In this document: one piece after another, positions 1 to 5,750 of the stretch
Layout: every line of letters begins with the position of its first letter
Numbering within the stretch: the stretch's first letter is position 1
Assembly: GCA_001798105.1 (NCBI GenBank)
Contig: MGRI01000007.1
Location: forward strand, 434-13,226
Direction of reading: 5' to 3'
Length of the DNA stretch: 12,793 nucleotides
Source: Deltaproteobacteria bacterium RIFCSPHIGHO2_02_FULL_40_11
GTDB taxonomy: Bacteria > Bdellovibrionota > JACOXK01 > 2-02-FULL-40-11
The notes under the pieces: model-generated
The model's input: only the letters and a program-made list of their open reading frames with translations
The model's database searches: none
Told to the model about the DNA's origin: nothing
Position numbers and translations under genes: made by a program

Positions 1-27
1 TAGGATCGATTCTTCCCCGCCTTCTCG

Positions 28-79
28 GATTTTTGTTTTTAAACTTAACTAGAATTATAATTATGTTAAGTTGAAAAGC
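28..79 (+). repeat. Degenerate copy of the DoxX gene leader and first codons
   Basis: This stretch aligns with 1100-1150, the leader and start of the DoxX gene: both have GGAT, a T-run, a CTTAAC box, then the 14-mer TAATTATGTTAAGT, with one 1-nt gap. Here the ATG at 63-65 would read Met-Leu-Ser-stop, and the purine-rich ribosome binding site of the DoxX copy is replaced by an AT-rich stretch. A perfect dyad AACTTAAC (42-49) / GTTAAGTT (65-72) with a 15-nt centre is kept. It is either a duplicated and decayed DoxX start or a shared operator. The similarity is read by eye; its origin is inference. Confidence 0.6.
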
Positions 80-99
80 TTATTAAAATCAAGTATCTT
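71..99 (+). promoter_or_regulatory. Sigma70-like promoter of the first secreted-protein gene
   Basis: TTGAAA (71-76), 17-nt spacer, TATCTT (94-99). The -10 box begins 17 nt before the ATG at 111, so the predicted transcript would have a leader of only about 5 nt. The -35 box overlaps the right arm of the dyad at 42-72, a position suited to repression or activation by whatever binds it. Confidence 0.45.
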
Positions 100-110
100 G
101 TGCCAGCAAA

Positions 111-1064
111 ATGTCTCTTATGGGTAAACATATTTTCTTTTTAATTTTGGCAGGATTCCTCATTTTAGTTTCACATCCAGCCTTGACATGTGAAGAGATC
201 TTGGCGTCTGAAGAAGATTTCACAGCACGTATTGAAGATTTTAGAAAAGAGCTTCGTGGTATCAATGACACCTATCAAGCAGAATATCCAAATCGTGCAA
301 TCAGCATGTTGCGCGGGATAGAACACCAAGTCCTCCCTATTGTGAATGAAGGCCCGAGATCTCACGCCATTTACTTTGCAAGTGGAGCAGATATTTTTCG
401 ACTCGTATATGATTTCCCATTGGTTAAACATTACCATTTGGTAGATCTTATGACTGGCTGGGGAAGCTCCCCGCGTGAAGTTATTGTAGAAATATTACAT
501 CGTCTAAAATATTTTTCAGATCGCCTAGAGCTTCTAGAGAAGGGATTTGTTCCTCATCTGCCATCTTCCATTTTAAATCATAGAACATCTTCTGAGACCA
601 TGAACTCTTTTTTACAGTCAGGCGTTGGAGGACACAACTTTAATTTTTCTTTAAAACCCATTATTTTAAAAGTGGAATGGCAGTCTCCCTCTTTGGGAAA
701 AATCGTAAAAATATTTTACATTCATCTTTTAAATATCATGATGCCCGATCATATAACGGCACTCGTAAACACTATTCCTTCTTCCCATGCGCTCGTAGGA
801 ATGCTTTGGACTGGACTTGGCGGCATATTTCCCAGGAATGTTCTAGATTTTCTTTTAATGCGTGCGAAACCTCAAAGCCCCTTTATTTATGAAAAACTGG
901 TTCCTTCGGGAACCCCTTCACGTGATATTGAAGATGCTTTTCGCGATGTCTTAGGGGAGGGGTTGGATTTTCAAATTATTGTTCCGACAAGTTCTCAAAG
1001 TCATTTTTTTCATAATGATCCCTTGCATCAAAATCGTGTTGAAGCCATCGTCATCATGCGGTAA
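111..1064 (+). CDS. Secreted protein of unknown function
   Basis: A 317-aa protein that I do not recognise. Residues 1-26 form a signal peptide (basic MGKH, then a long hydrophobic stretch FFLILAGFLILV), so the product is probably exported to the periplasm or outside. A second in-frame ATG at 120 would shorten the signal by three residues and is equally plausible; neither has a Shine-Dalgarno sequence. The best-defined stretch is at residues 85-115 (YFASGADIFRLVYDFPLV, then HYHLVDLMTGWG), whose strand-SGAD-helix-strand-VD layout resembles a Rossmann-type nucleotide-binding segment such as that of SAM-dependent methyltransferases. An exported methyltransferase would be odd, so this is only a hint. 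The C-terminus (SQSHFFHND) is His-rich. It is followed by a dispersed hairpin and then the DoxX gene. Confidence 0.75.
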   Translation: MSLMGKHIFFLILAGFLILVSHPALTCEEILASEEDFTARIEDFRKELRGINDTYQAEYPNRAISMLRGIEHQVLPIVNEGPRSHAIYFASGADIFRLVYDFPLVKHYHLVDLMTGWGSSPREVIVEILHRLKYFSDRLELLEKGFVPHLPSSILNHRTSSETMNSFLQSGVGGHNFNFSLKPIILKVEWQSPSLGKIVKIFYIHLLNIMMPDHITALVNTIPSSHALVGMLWTGLGGIFPRNVLDFLLMRAKPQSPFIYEKLVPSGTPSRDIEDAFRDVLGEGLDFQIIVPTSSQSHFFHNDPLHQNRVEAIVIMR

Positions 1065-1078
1065 ATTTTTAATATAAA

Positions 1079-1106
1079 GTCATCCTGAGCGGAAGCGAAG
1101 GATCTT
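1079..1106 (+). repeat. Dispersed hairpin repeat, GTC-ATCCTGAGC variant
   Basis: Begins 15 nt after the preceding stop codon. GTC is followed by arm ATCCTGAGC, loop GGAA (1091-1094) and arm GCGAAGGAT, then CTT. The stem pairs ATCCT with AGGAT and GC with GC, with GA opposite GA in between, compatible with tandem G-A pairs. It shares frame, flanks and the GGAA loop with the copy at 11758 and the flanks with that at 12764, so it is a divergent member of the same short dispersed family. It could stabilise or terminate the upstream mRNA. Confidence 0.7.
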
Positions 1107-1113
1107 AATTTTT

Positions 1114-1144
1114 AACTTAACCAGGAGGGTAATTATGTTAAGTA
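1114..1144 (+). promoter_or_regulatory. Dyad enclosing the DoxX ribosome binding site
   Basis: ACTTAAC (1115-1121) and GTTAAGT (1137-1143) are perfect inverted arms separated by 15 nt. The centre contains the strong Shine-Dalgarno AGGAGGG (1123-1129), and the right arm begins at the G of the ATG at 1135. The same dyad with identical spacing lies upstream of the gene at 111. It may be a protein-binding site controlling both genes, or a weak RNA hairpin affecting translation. Confidence 0.5.
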
Positions 1145-1545
1145 GTAAGCGCGACTTAGGTCTTTTAACTTTAAGACTTGGAATTGGGATTATGTTTATC
1201 CTACACGGATATCCAAAAGTTTTGGGTGGGGTAGCGCAATGGACGCAAATTGGAAGCAGTATGCAAAACCTTGGCATCACATTTTTCCCGGCATTTTGGG
1301 GATTTATGGCTGCCTCTTCAGAATGTTTTGGAGGATTTTTGTTTGCAATTGGATTTTTATTTCGCCCAGCATGCTTGCTTTTATTGAGTACGATGTCGGT
1401 TGCGACACTGTATCATCTTGGAAAAGGCGATGGAATTATGGGCGCATCACATGCTCTCGAAGCAGCGATTGTCTTTGTCAGTATGTTTTTAATTGGTCCA
1501 GGAAAACACAGTTTTTCCAACTGGTTTGGGCGCGGAGATCGTTAA
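1135..1545 (+). CDS. DoxX family membrane protein
   Basis: A 136-aa integral membrane protein of the DoxX family. Four hydrophobic helices are visible at about residues 8-29, 48-70, 72-92 and 105-122. Typical family marks are the first helix running into HGYPKV, the GxFxxIGFLFRPA segment, and the C-terminal GPGKHSF after the last helix. Family members are linked to thiosulfate:quinone oxidoreductase subunits or to membrane redox stress complexes, but no specific substrate can be assigned here. The start is set by AGGAGGG 5 nt upstream of the ATG. No separate promoter is evident, so it may be read from the upstream gene unless the intervening hairpin terminates. It converges on the PLP enzyme with only 5 bp between stop codons, leaving almost no room for a terminator. 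Confidence 0.9.
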   Translation: MLSSKRDLGLLTLRLGIGIMFILHGYPKVLGGVAQWTQIGSSMQNLGITFFPAFWGFMAASSECFGGFLFAIGFLFRPACLLLLSTMSVATLYHLGKGDGIMGASHALEAAIVFVSMFLIGPGKHSFSNWFGRGDR

Positions 1546-1550
1546 AAAAA

Positions 1551-2735
1551 TTATTTGATCATTTCGCACATTTTACCAATGGTATGGAATGTGTCTAAAA
1601 TTAAATTTAATTCTTGGTCTGTGTGGCTCGCCATATAAGACGTACGAATGATGCCTTGGCCTGGGGGGACGCCTGGTGCCACCACAGGATTTGTAAAAAC
1701 ACCTGCATCATAAATGGCTTTGGCAAAGAAAAAAGTTCTGGCTTCATCGCCAATATTAATCGGAATAATGGGCGTTTTGGAGGGTGAAGTATCATACCCC
1801 ATGCTTTGAAATCCCTTTTGCATTTTATGTGTAATTTTCCAAAGCCGTTGAACGTGTTCATCACTTTCTTCAAGAATATCTAAAACGGAAAGTACAGTGG
1901 CGAGTGAAGCAGGCGGCATCGCCGCAGAAAATATAAATGCTCTGGATTTATGTTTAATATAATGAATCACTTCTTCGGTAGCGACAATAAATCCACCTAA
2001 AGAGGCAAAAGACTTACTAAAGGTTCCCATAATAATATCGATATCGTTTGTCACATTGAAATGATCCGCAGTCCCTTTCCCATTTTTTCCTAAAACACCA
2101 ATGCCGTGGGCGTCGTCCAACATAATTCTCGCATTATATTTTTTTGAAATTTTCACAATTTGATCGAGAGGCGCAATGTCGCCTGTCATGGAATAAACCC
2201 CATCTGTAATAACAATTTTTCCTTTTACATCTTGGTGTTCTTTGAGTTTGGCTTCTAAATCTTTCATGTCATTGTGTTTAAATACAATGGTTTCACCTTC
2301 GGCCAAGCGCGTACCTTCAATGATACTGGCATGGTTTTCTTCATCTGAAAAAATAAGATCGTTTTCATCTGTGAGGCAAGAAATGGTTCCCAGATTGGTT
2401 TGAAACCCCGTGGAATAAACCAGGGCTGCTTCTTTTCCCATAAAATGAGCCAAGCGTTTTTCAAGCTCGATATGAAGATCAATGGTGCCATTTAAAAAGC
2501 GCGATCCAGAGCAACCCGTACCATATTTTTCAATGGCATCTTTTGCCGCCGATCTAACTTTAGGGTGATGGGTTAGGCCCAGGTAGTTATTCGATCCTGC
2601 CATGACCTTTCTTTTGCCATCAATATAAACTGTGCCACCTTCTGCATTTTGAATAACTTTAAAGTAGGGATACACACCGGCTTCTTCAAGTTGACGTGCA
2701 ACTTTAAAATCTTTGAATTTGGAAAAAATATCCAT
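1551..2735 (-). CDS. PLP-dependent alpha-oxoamine synthase (serine palmitoyltransferase / KBL / BioF-like)
   Basis: A 394-aa fold-type I PLP enzyme of the alpha-oxoamine synthase family, which condenses an amino acid with an acyl-CoA with loss of CO2. Visible marks are SNNYLGL (48-54), GTGCSGSRFLNGT (72-84), STGFQTNLG (108-116) before the cofactor ring, H135, DDAHGIG with D207 and H210, and the lysine of TFSKSFASLGG (K241) that would carry PLP. The N-terminus (FKVARQLEEAGVYPYF) resembles enzymes annotated as serine palmitoyltransferase-like rather than classical biotin BioF, and no biotin genes are adjacent; sphingolipid synthesis is therefore possible but unproven. The ATG at 2735 is preferred over an upstream frame extension to 2780 because it fits the family N-terminus. 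No strong ribosome binding site is seen. It is divergent from tsaE. Confidence 0.9.
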   Translation of the reverse strand: MDIFSKFKDFKVARQLEEAGVYPYFKVIQNAEGGTVYIDGKRKVMAGSNNYLGLTHHPKVRSAAKDAIEKYGTGCSGSRFLNGTIDLHIELEKRLAHFMGKEAALVYSTGFQTNLGTISCLTDENDLIFSDEENHASIIEGTRLAEGETIVFKHNDMKDLEAKLKEHQDVKGKIVITDGVYSMTGDIAPLDQIVKISKKYNARIMLDDAHGIGVLGKNGKGTADHFNVTNDIDIIMGTFSKSFASLGGFIVATEEVIHYIKHKSRAFIFSAAMPPASLATVLSVLDILEESDEHVQRLWKITHKMQKGFQSMGYDTSPSKTPIIPINIGDEARTFFFAKAIYDAGVFTNPVVAPGVPPGQGIIRTSYMASHTDQELNLILDTFHTIGKMCEMIK

Positions 2736-2745
2736 TCTGTCTAGA

Positions 2746-2765
2746 TTGCCGCCAAATTTTGGCAA
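2746..2765. promoter_or_regulatory. Palindrome in the divergent promoter region
   Basis: GCCAAA (2751-2756) and TTTGGC (2758-2763) are perfect arms around a single T, with an outer pair TTGCC (2746-2750) / GGCAA (2761-2765). It lies 11 nt upstream of the minus-strand synthase start and 33 nt upstream of the tsaE -35 box, a suitable place for an operator of the synthase gene. No binding protein can be named. Confidence 0.35.
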
Positions 2766-2798
2766 CAAAGAGCAGAGCATACAGAACCGAATTGGACC

Positions 2799-2827
2799 TT
2801 GTCAATTTATTTTTAACTTGGTACATA
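2799..2827 (+). promoter_or_regulatory. Putative tsaE promoter with short leader
   Basis: TTGTCA (2799-2804), 17-nt spacer ending in TGG, TACATA (2822-2827). The same architecture, with a spacer also beginning ATTTAT and ending TGG and an identical TACATA box, precedes the regulator gene at 5711-5739. The -10 box starts 15 nt before the ATG, which has no Shine-Dalgarno sequence. Confidence 0.5.
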
Positions 2828-2836
2828 GAAAAACAT

Positions 2837-3259
2837 ATGACAAATCAACATCTTACGTCCCATTCTGTAGGCGAAACATTTGAAATTGCTAAAAAGATCG
2901 CAAATGATTTGCAGGGCGGGGAGGTCATTGCTTTAAATGGGGAGCTCGGTTCTGGGAAAACAACTTTTGTTCAAGGACTTGCGCAAAGCTTAAAGGTGGA
3001 TGCCAGCTACACCGTTACGTCTCCCACGTATACATTGATTCAGAGCTATCCTTGCCATCGCTTTACACTGCACCACATGGATTTTTATCGTCTAAAATCT
3101 GCCCAAGATGCGCATACGTTGGGGTTAGAAGATTACTTTAAACCCAATGCAATTTGTGTCATTGAATGGGCGAATTTGGCCCAAAGTTTTTTACCCAAGG
3201 ACCATTTAGAGATCTTTTTTGAGTGGAAAAGCCCAACTGAGCGACTCATCTTTTTTTAA
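2837..3259 (+). CDS. tsaE: tRNA threonylcarbamoyladenosine biosynthesis ATPase TsaE
   Basis: A 140-aa P-loop ATPase that works with TsaD and TsaB in the complex placing threonylcarbamoyl on A37 of ANN-decoding tRNAs. The Walker A motif GELGSGKT is at residues 35-42, followed by the family motifs SPTYTLIQSY (62-71), HMDFYRL (80-86) and VIEW (108-111). Length is normal for the family. The ATG at 2837 is chosen because the N-terminal region matches usual TsaE length; the frame is open back to a TTG at 2759, but that would add 26 residues and overlap the divergent promoter region. No ribosome binding site is visible, in keeping with a short-leader mRNA. The next gene starts 32 nt downstream and is probably cotranscribed. 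Confidence 0.93.
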   Translation: MTNQHLTSHSVGETFEIAKKIANDLQGGEVIALNGELGSGKTTFVQGLAQSLKVDASYTVTSPTYTLIQSYPCHRFTLHHMDFYRLKSAQDAHTLGLEDYFKPNAICVIEWANLAQSFLPKDHLEIFFEWKSPTERLIFF

Positions 3260-3262
3260 TCT

Positions 3263-3288
3263 GCCTCCGATAAGATCATTAAGGAGGC
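3263..3288 (+). promoter_or_regulatory. Hairpin sequestering a Shine-Dalgarno sequence
   Basis: GCCTCC (3263-3268) is perfectly complementary to GGAGGC (3283-3288), the ribosome binding site of the small gene starting at 3292, with a 14-nt loop. In RNA the 6-bp GC-rich stem would hide the whole Shine-Dalgarno sequence. It lies just after the tsaE stop, so ribosomes finishing tsaE could open it and couple the two genes. Function is inference. Confidence 0.45.
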
Positions 3289-3291
3289 CGT

Positions 3292-3621
3292 ATGGTCAAA
3301 ACTCAACTGAAAACAAAGCCTTGCCGCATGACAGCGTGTGAAGAAGGGGCCACGACAAAGGGGTATTGTCGCCTTCATTTCATTTCTAAGTGGCAAGACA
3401 AGTATAATAAGAAAGAAAAATCGAAGGAAAAAATGCTCGATAATTATGTGCGTGCGATTACCAAAAAGTACCCCGAAAAATATTTAGAAGTGATTCGTGA
3501 AGACCTCTCCAGTGAATCCACTTTTAAAAAAACAGTGGAAGCTTTGGAGATTGATGTCGAAGGCAAAGAAGATTTTTTTGCGGATATCGAAGAGTATATT
3601 AAAAAGTTCGATAAGGAATAA
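3292..3621 (+). CDS. Small protein with an N-terminal CxxxxC...CxxH zinc-knuckle-like motif
   Basis: A 109-aa soluble protein. Residues 11-29 carry C11, C16, C26 and H29 in the form PCRMTAC...KGYCRLHF, a spacing suited to binding one zinc ion and familiar from small bacterial proteins with GYCRLHY-type ends. The rest is charged and helical, with a lysine-rich segment (about 36-48) followed by acidic helices (75-105). No catalytic motif is seen; nucleic-acid or ribosome binding would fit such a basic zinc knuckle but is not shown. The start is well fixed by AAGGAGG 5 nt before the ATG. It sits between tsaE and miaB, both tRNA position 37 modification genes, which may hint at a translation-related role. 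Confidence 0.8.
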   Translation: MVKTQLKTKPCRMTACEEGATTKGYCRLHFISKWQDKYNKKEKSKEKMLDNYVRAITKKYPEKYLEVIREDLSSESTFKKTVEALEIDVEGKEDFFADIEEYIKKFDKE

Positions 3622-3644
3622 ATTCAGTTTTTTTATATCTGCTG

Positions 3645-3673
3645 TTGAAATTAGACATTAAATTGGCTAGTAA
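3645..3673 (+). promoter_or_regulatory. Putative miaB promoter, possibly leaderless
   Basis: TTGAAA (3645-3650), 17-nt spacer, TAGTAA (3668-3673). The -10 box starts 12 nt before the miaB ATG, so transcription would start at or within a base or two of the start codon. An AGAGG lies only 2 nt before the ATG, too close to work as a ribosome binding site. The -10 match is poor, hence modest confidence. Confidence 0.35.
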
Positions 3674-3679
3674 GAGGTA

Positions 3680-4990
3680 ATGCAAAAGCACTATCATATT
3701 AAAACCTATGGGTGTCAGATGAATATCTATGATACCCAGCGCATGGAAAACCTGCTACGCCCCATGAACTATGCCCCAACAGAAGACATTGAAAAGGCCG
3801 ACTTCATTCTTTTTAATACCTGTACGGTGCGTGAAAAAGCCAAACATAAGTTTGTGAGCGATTTGGGGCGCCTGAAACCGCTGAAAGCAAAAAGAAAAGA
3901 CCTTATTATTGGAATGGGCGGGTGCGTGGCCCAGGAAGAAGGCGAAAAGCTCCTCAAAAAAGTGCGTCACCTGGATTTTGTTTTTGGGGTGGATCAAATT
4001 GATCAATTGCCGACCCTTTTAAAAAATGTTCAAAAAAATAAAACACAAGTCTCTCTGACAGCATTTGATACGGATCCTAAATTTTCACTTTCTTATATCA
4101 AACCCAATTATTGCCCAACGTCTGCCTATGTTACGGTGATCAAAGGCTGTGATAAGTTTTGTTCCTTTTGCATTGTGCCTTTTACGCGCGGGCTTGAAAA
4201 AAGTAGGGCGCCTAGAGAAATTCTTCAAGAAATTGAAGCCATGGTTCAGGGCGGAACACGTGAAATTACGCTCTTGGGTCAAAATGTAAATTCCTATGAT
4301 TATGAAAAGATTTATTTCCCAGCGCTTTTAAAAATGGTGAACGACATTGAAGAGCTAAAACGCATTCGCTATACGAGCCCCCATCCCCAAGATTTTGATG
4401 ATGCCATGATCGATTGCCACGCTACGCTCGATAAGCTGTGTCAGCATATTCATATGCCAGTTCAATGTGGCAATAACGACGTTTTAAAGCAAATGCGCAG
4501 GTGGTACACGATCGAACATTATAAAGAACAGATTCAAAAATTAAGAGATAAAGTTCCTGAAATTTCTGTTTCAACGGATATCATTGTCGGATTTCCCGGC
4601 GAAACAGAAAAACAATTTGAAGACACGCTTCAACTTTTAAAAGACGTTCAATACGATTTTGTATTTTCGTTTAAATACTCGGAGCGTTCGGGAACTAAGG
4701 CAGCCCAAGAATTAAAAGATGATCTTTCAGAAAGTGAAAAAAATAGGCGTTTATATGTTCTACAAACCCTTCAAGACGAAATCTCTCTTGAAAAAAATAA
4801 AAAACTTGAAGGACAGATTCAAGAAGTTTTAGTAGAAAAAAAATCTACAAACGATCAACTTCAAGGTAGAACCGAGACCAATAAGATTGTCCACTTTCAT
4901 GGAGAGCCTTCTCTCATTGGCCAATTCACCCATGTTCGTTTGGAAAAAGCCATGCCCCATAGTTTTTTAGGAAAGCAGATTTCTGCTTGA
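3680..4990 (+). CDS. miaB: tRNA-2-methylthio-N6-dimethylallyladenosine synthase MiaB
   Basis: A 436-aa radical-SAM methylthiotransferase that adds a methylthio group to i6A37 of UNN-decoding tRNAs. The N-terminal domain has the three auxiliary-cluster cysteines C12 (YGCQMN), C48 (NTCTVREKA) and C82 (GGCVAQ). The radical-SAM CxxxCxxC is C157, C161, C164 in GCDKFCSFCIVPFTRG. VSTDIIVGFPGE and YSERSGTKAA follow in the core, and the C-terminal 60 or so residues form a TRAM domain. The NTCTVREKA and IVPFTRG wording points to MiaB rather than RimO or MtaB. The start fits the family N-terminus exactly. The gene has its own promoter candidate, and its stop overlaps the -35 box of the next unit. Confidence 0.97.
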   Translation: MQKHYHIKTYGCQMNIYDTQRMENLLRPMNYAPTEDIEKADFILFNTCTVREKAKHKFVSDLGRLKPLKAKRKDLIIGMGGCVAQEEGEKLLKKVRHLDFVFGVDQIDQLPTLLKNVQKNKTQVSLTAFDTDPKFSLSYIKPNYCPTSAYVTVIKGCDKFCSFCIVPFTRGLEKSRAPREILQEIEAMVQGGTREITLLGQNVNSYDYEKIYFPALLKMVNDIEELKRIRYTSPHPQDFDDAMIDCHATLDKLCQHIHMPVQCGNNDVLKQMRRWYTIEHYKEQIQKLRDKVPEISVSTDIIVGFPGETEKQFEDTLQLLKDVQYDFVFSFKYSERSGTKAAQELKDDLSESEKNRRLYVLQTLQDEISLEKNKKLEGQIQEVLVEKKSTNDQLQGRTETNKIVHFHGEPSLIGQFTHVRLEKAMPHSFLGKQISA

Positions 4991-5014
4991 GATTTTTCGA
5001 AATGACAATATAAG
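4987..5014 (+). promoter_or_regulatory. Promoter of the first nucleotidyltransferase module
   Basis: TTGAGA (4987-4992) overlapping the miaB stop codon, 16-nt spacer, TATAAG (5009-5014); each hexamer differs from consensus at one position. The -10 box begins 18 nt before the ATG of the 58-aa ORF at 5027, predicting a leader of about 6 nt. Confidence 0.5.
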
Positions 5015-5026
5015 ATCAAATCTATC

Positions 5027-5203
5027 ATGAACAGTGCTCAACAACTTTTGATGTCGGCTATTAAATTGAAGCTCGGGATGTCTTATGAAGACAGGATAGA
5101 AAGTCATGAGAATGCCAGGCAGTTAAGCGTTGATTTACAAAGAGCAGGAGAAAACTTACGTGCAAAATCTCAAAGAACTTCTCAGAACGCTTCTGGAGCA
5201 TGA
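5027..5203 (+). CDS. Small ORF (58 aa) overlapping the nucleotidyltransferase gene
   Basis: This ORF begins 36 nt after miaB, right behind a good promoter, and its last 44 nt overlap the start of the nucleotidyltransferase gene in another frame, whose ribosome binding site lies inside it. The protein is hydrophilic and helical, with SYEDRIESHENARQL at about residues 19-33. This resembles SEQRIEWLMMMQEL in the 66-aa ORF paired with the second nucleotidyltransferase (both have ExRIE followed six residues later by a pair ending in L), which supports it being a genuine partner protein. It has no Shine-Dalgarno sequence. It could be an antitoxin-like or accessory partner, or simply a translated leader. 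I do not recognise a family. Confidence 0.5.
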   Translation: MNSAQQLLMSAIKLKLGMSYEDRIESHENARQLSVDLQRAGENLRAKSQRTSQNASGA

Positions 5204-5645
5204 AATTGATTTTGTCCTCATTGGTGGATTTGCTGCGGTAGTTCATGGAACAACACTTGTTACGCAGGACTTAGATATTTGCGCCGCAATTACTGAAGAG
5301 CAAGTCAGTAAGCTCCGTAAAGCGCTTAAAGATTTACACCCTCGGCATCGTATGAATCCGAATGCAAAACACTCTTTTTTAGAATACCCAGAGGTCATCA
5401 AGGGCATCAATAATATCTATTTAGAAACAGATCTGGGTATTCTGGATATCCTTTCCCAAAGCAAGCCAGCCGGGAGCTTTGATGAAATAAAAAGCAGAGC
5501 GTTAGAAGTTTCTTTGTATGGTTATAAATGTAGGGTTATTTCTATTGAAGATCTTATCCAAATAAAAAAATCAATGAAACGCCCGAAAGACTTACAGGCA
5601 GTAGAAGAACTTAAAATTATTCAGCAGTTTTCAAAGAAAAAATAA
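5160..5645 (+). CDS. MNT-fold nucleotidyltransferase (first copy)
   Basis: A 161-aa minimal nucleotidyltransferase-fold protein related to the AbiEii / DUF6036 group, often found in toxin-antitoxin or defence-type gene pairs. The polymerase-beta-like signature is G22-G23 with H29-G30, then T-Q-D37-L-D39 as the two metal-binding aspartates, and D96 (GILDIL) as likely third carboxylate. The C-terminus has the common RPKDL segment. The GTG start at 5160 is chosen over a TTG at 5130: AGGAG lies 9 nt upstream, and it puts GG and DLD at exactly the same residue numbers as in the paralogue at 7971. Its last nine residues (IIQQFSKKK) match the end of the 66-aa ORF at 8419 and lie in the 41-bp direct repeat, suggesting a recombined 3' end. 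Confidence 0.82.
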   Translation: MQNLKELLRTLLEHEIDFVLIGGFAAVVHGTTLVTQDLDICAAITEEQVSKLRKALKDLHPRHRMNPNAKHSFLEYPEVIKGINNIYLETDLGILDILSQSKPAGSFDEIKSRALEVSLYGYKCRVISIEDLIQIKKSMKRPKDLQAVEELKIIQQFSKKK

Positions 5646-5659
5646 TCTTCAGAAGATTG
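5619..5659 (+). repeat. 41-bp direct repeat, left copy
   Basis: Identical to 8593-8633 except at 5653 (A here, C there): 40 of 41 bases. It covers the last eight codons and stop of the first nucleotidyltransferase and 14 nt beyond. In both copies the stop codon is at the same place in the repeat and the same frame is used. The copies are 2974 bp apart and bracket the regulator, HExxH protein and second nucleotidyltransferase module. In this copy AATCTTC-A-GAAGATT (5644-5658) is a near-perfect palindrome that the single difference breaks in the right copy. Confidence 0.9.
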
Positions 5660-5674
5660 GAAGAATCTTAAAAT

Positions 5675-5690
5675 CGTTTACAAAAGTAAA
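5675..5690. promoter_or_regulatory. TTTAC-N4-GTAAA dyad, candidate operator
   Basis: TTTAC (5677-5681) and GTAAA (5686-5690) form a perfect dyad about 20 nt upstream of the -35 box of the regulator gene. The 10-mer CGTTTACAAA (5675-5684) is repeated at 5742-5751, overlapping the predicted transcription start and the ATG. A full site upstream and a half site at the start of transcription are what an autoregulatory operator would look like; the binding protein is inferred to be the TIGR02147 product. Confidence 0.4.
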
Positions 5691-5710
5691 TGAAATCTTT
5701 TTAGATGTGG

Positions 5711-5739
5711 TTGACGATTTATACTTAGACTGGTACATA
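5711..5739 (+). promoter_or_regulatory. Promoter of the regulator-HExxH operon
   Basis: TTGACG (5711-5716), 17-nt spacer ending TGG, TACATA (5734-5739). It matches the tsaE promoter at 2799-2827 in spacing, in both ends of the spacer and in the -10 hexamer. The -10 box starts 17 nt before the ATG at 5751, which has no Shine-Dalgarno sequence, so the leader should be only about 5 nt. Confidence 0.55.
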
Positions 5740-5750
5740 ACCGTTTACAA

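Noticed and set aside
1..27. Inverted degenerate copy of the dispersed hairpin before the first gene
   Set aside because: Only a partial match (GAT...CTCGGAT) without a pairing stem; too weak to call.
677..892. Out-of-frame ORF inside the first gene, and similar antisense ORFs within tsaE, miaB, guaB and guaA
   Set aside because: Composition and lack of ribosome binding sites mark them as shadows of the real frames.
1546..1560. Bidirectional terminator between the converging DoxX and synthase genes
   Set aside because: The gap is 5 bp, A-rich, and no GC-rich stem can be drawn around it.
2759..2836. Extended TTG start for tsaE
   Set aside because: It would add 26 residues unlike TsaE N-termini and run through the divergent promoter region.
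5130..5159. TTG start for the first nucleotidyltransferase
   Set aside because: The GTG at 5160 has AGGAG 9 nt upstream and gives residue numbering identical to the paralogue; the TTG adds ten unaligned residues.
5644..5669. Intrinsic terminator after the first nucleotidyltransferase
   Set aside because: The arms AATCTTC/GAAGATT and AAGATT/AATCTT are AT-rich and overlapping, with no following U-run; the right repeat copy breaks the first palindrome.
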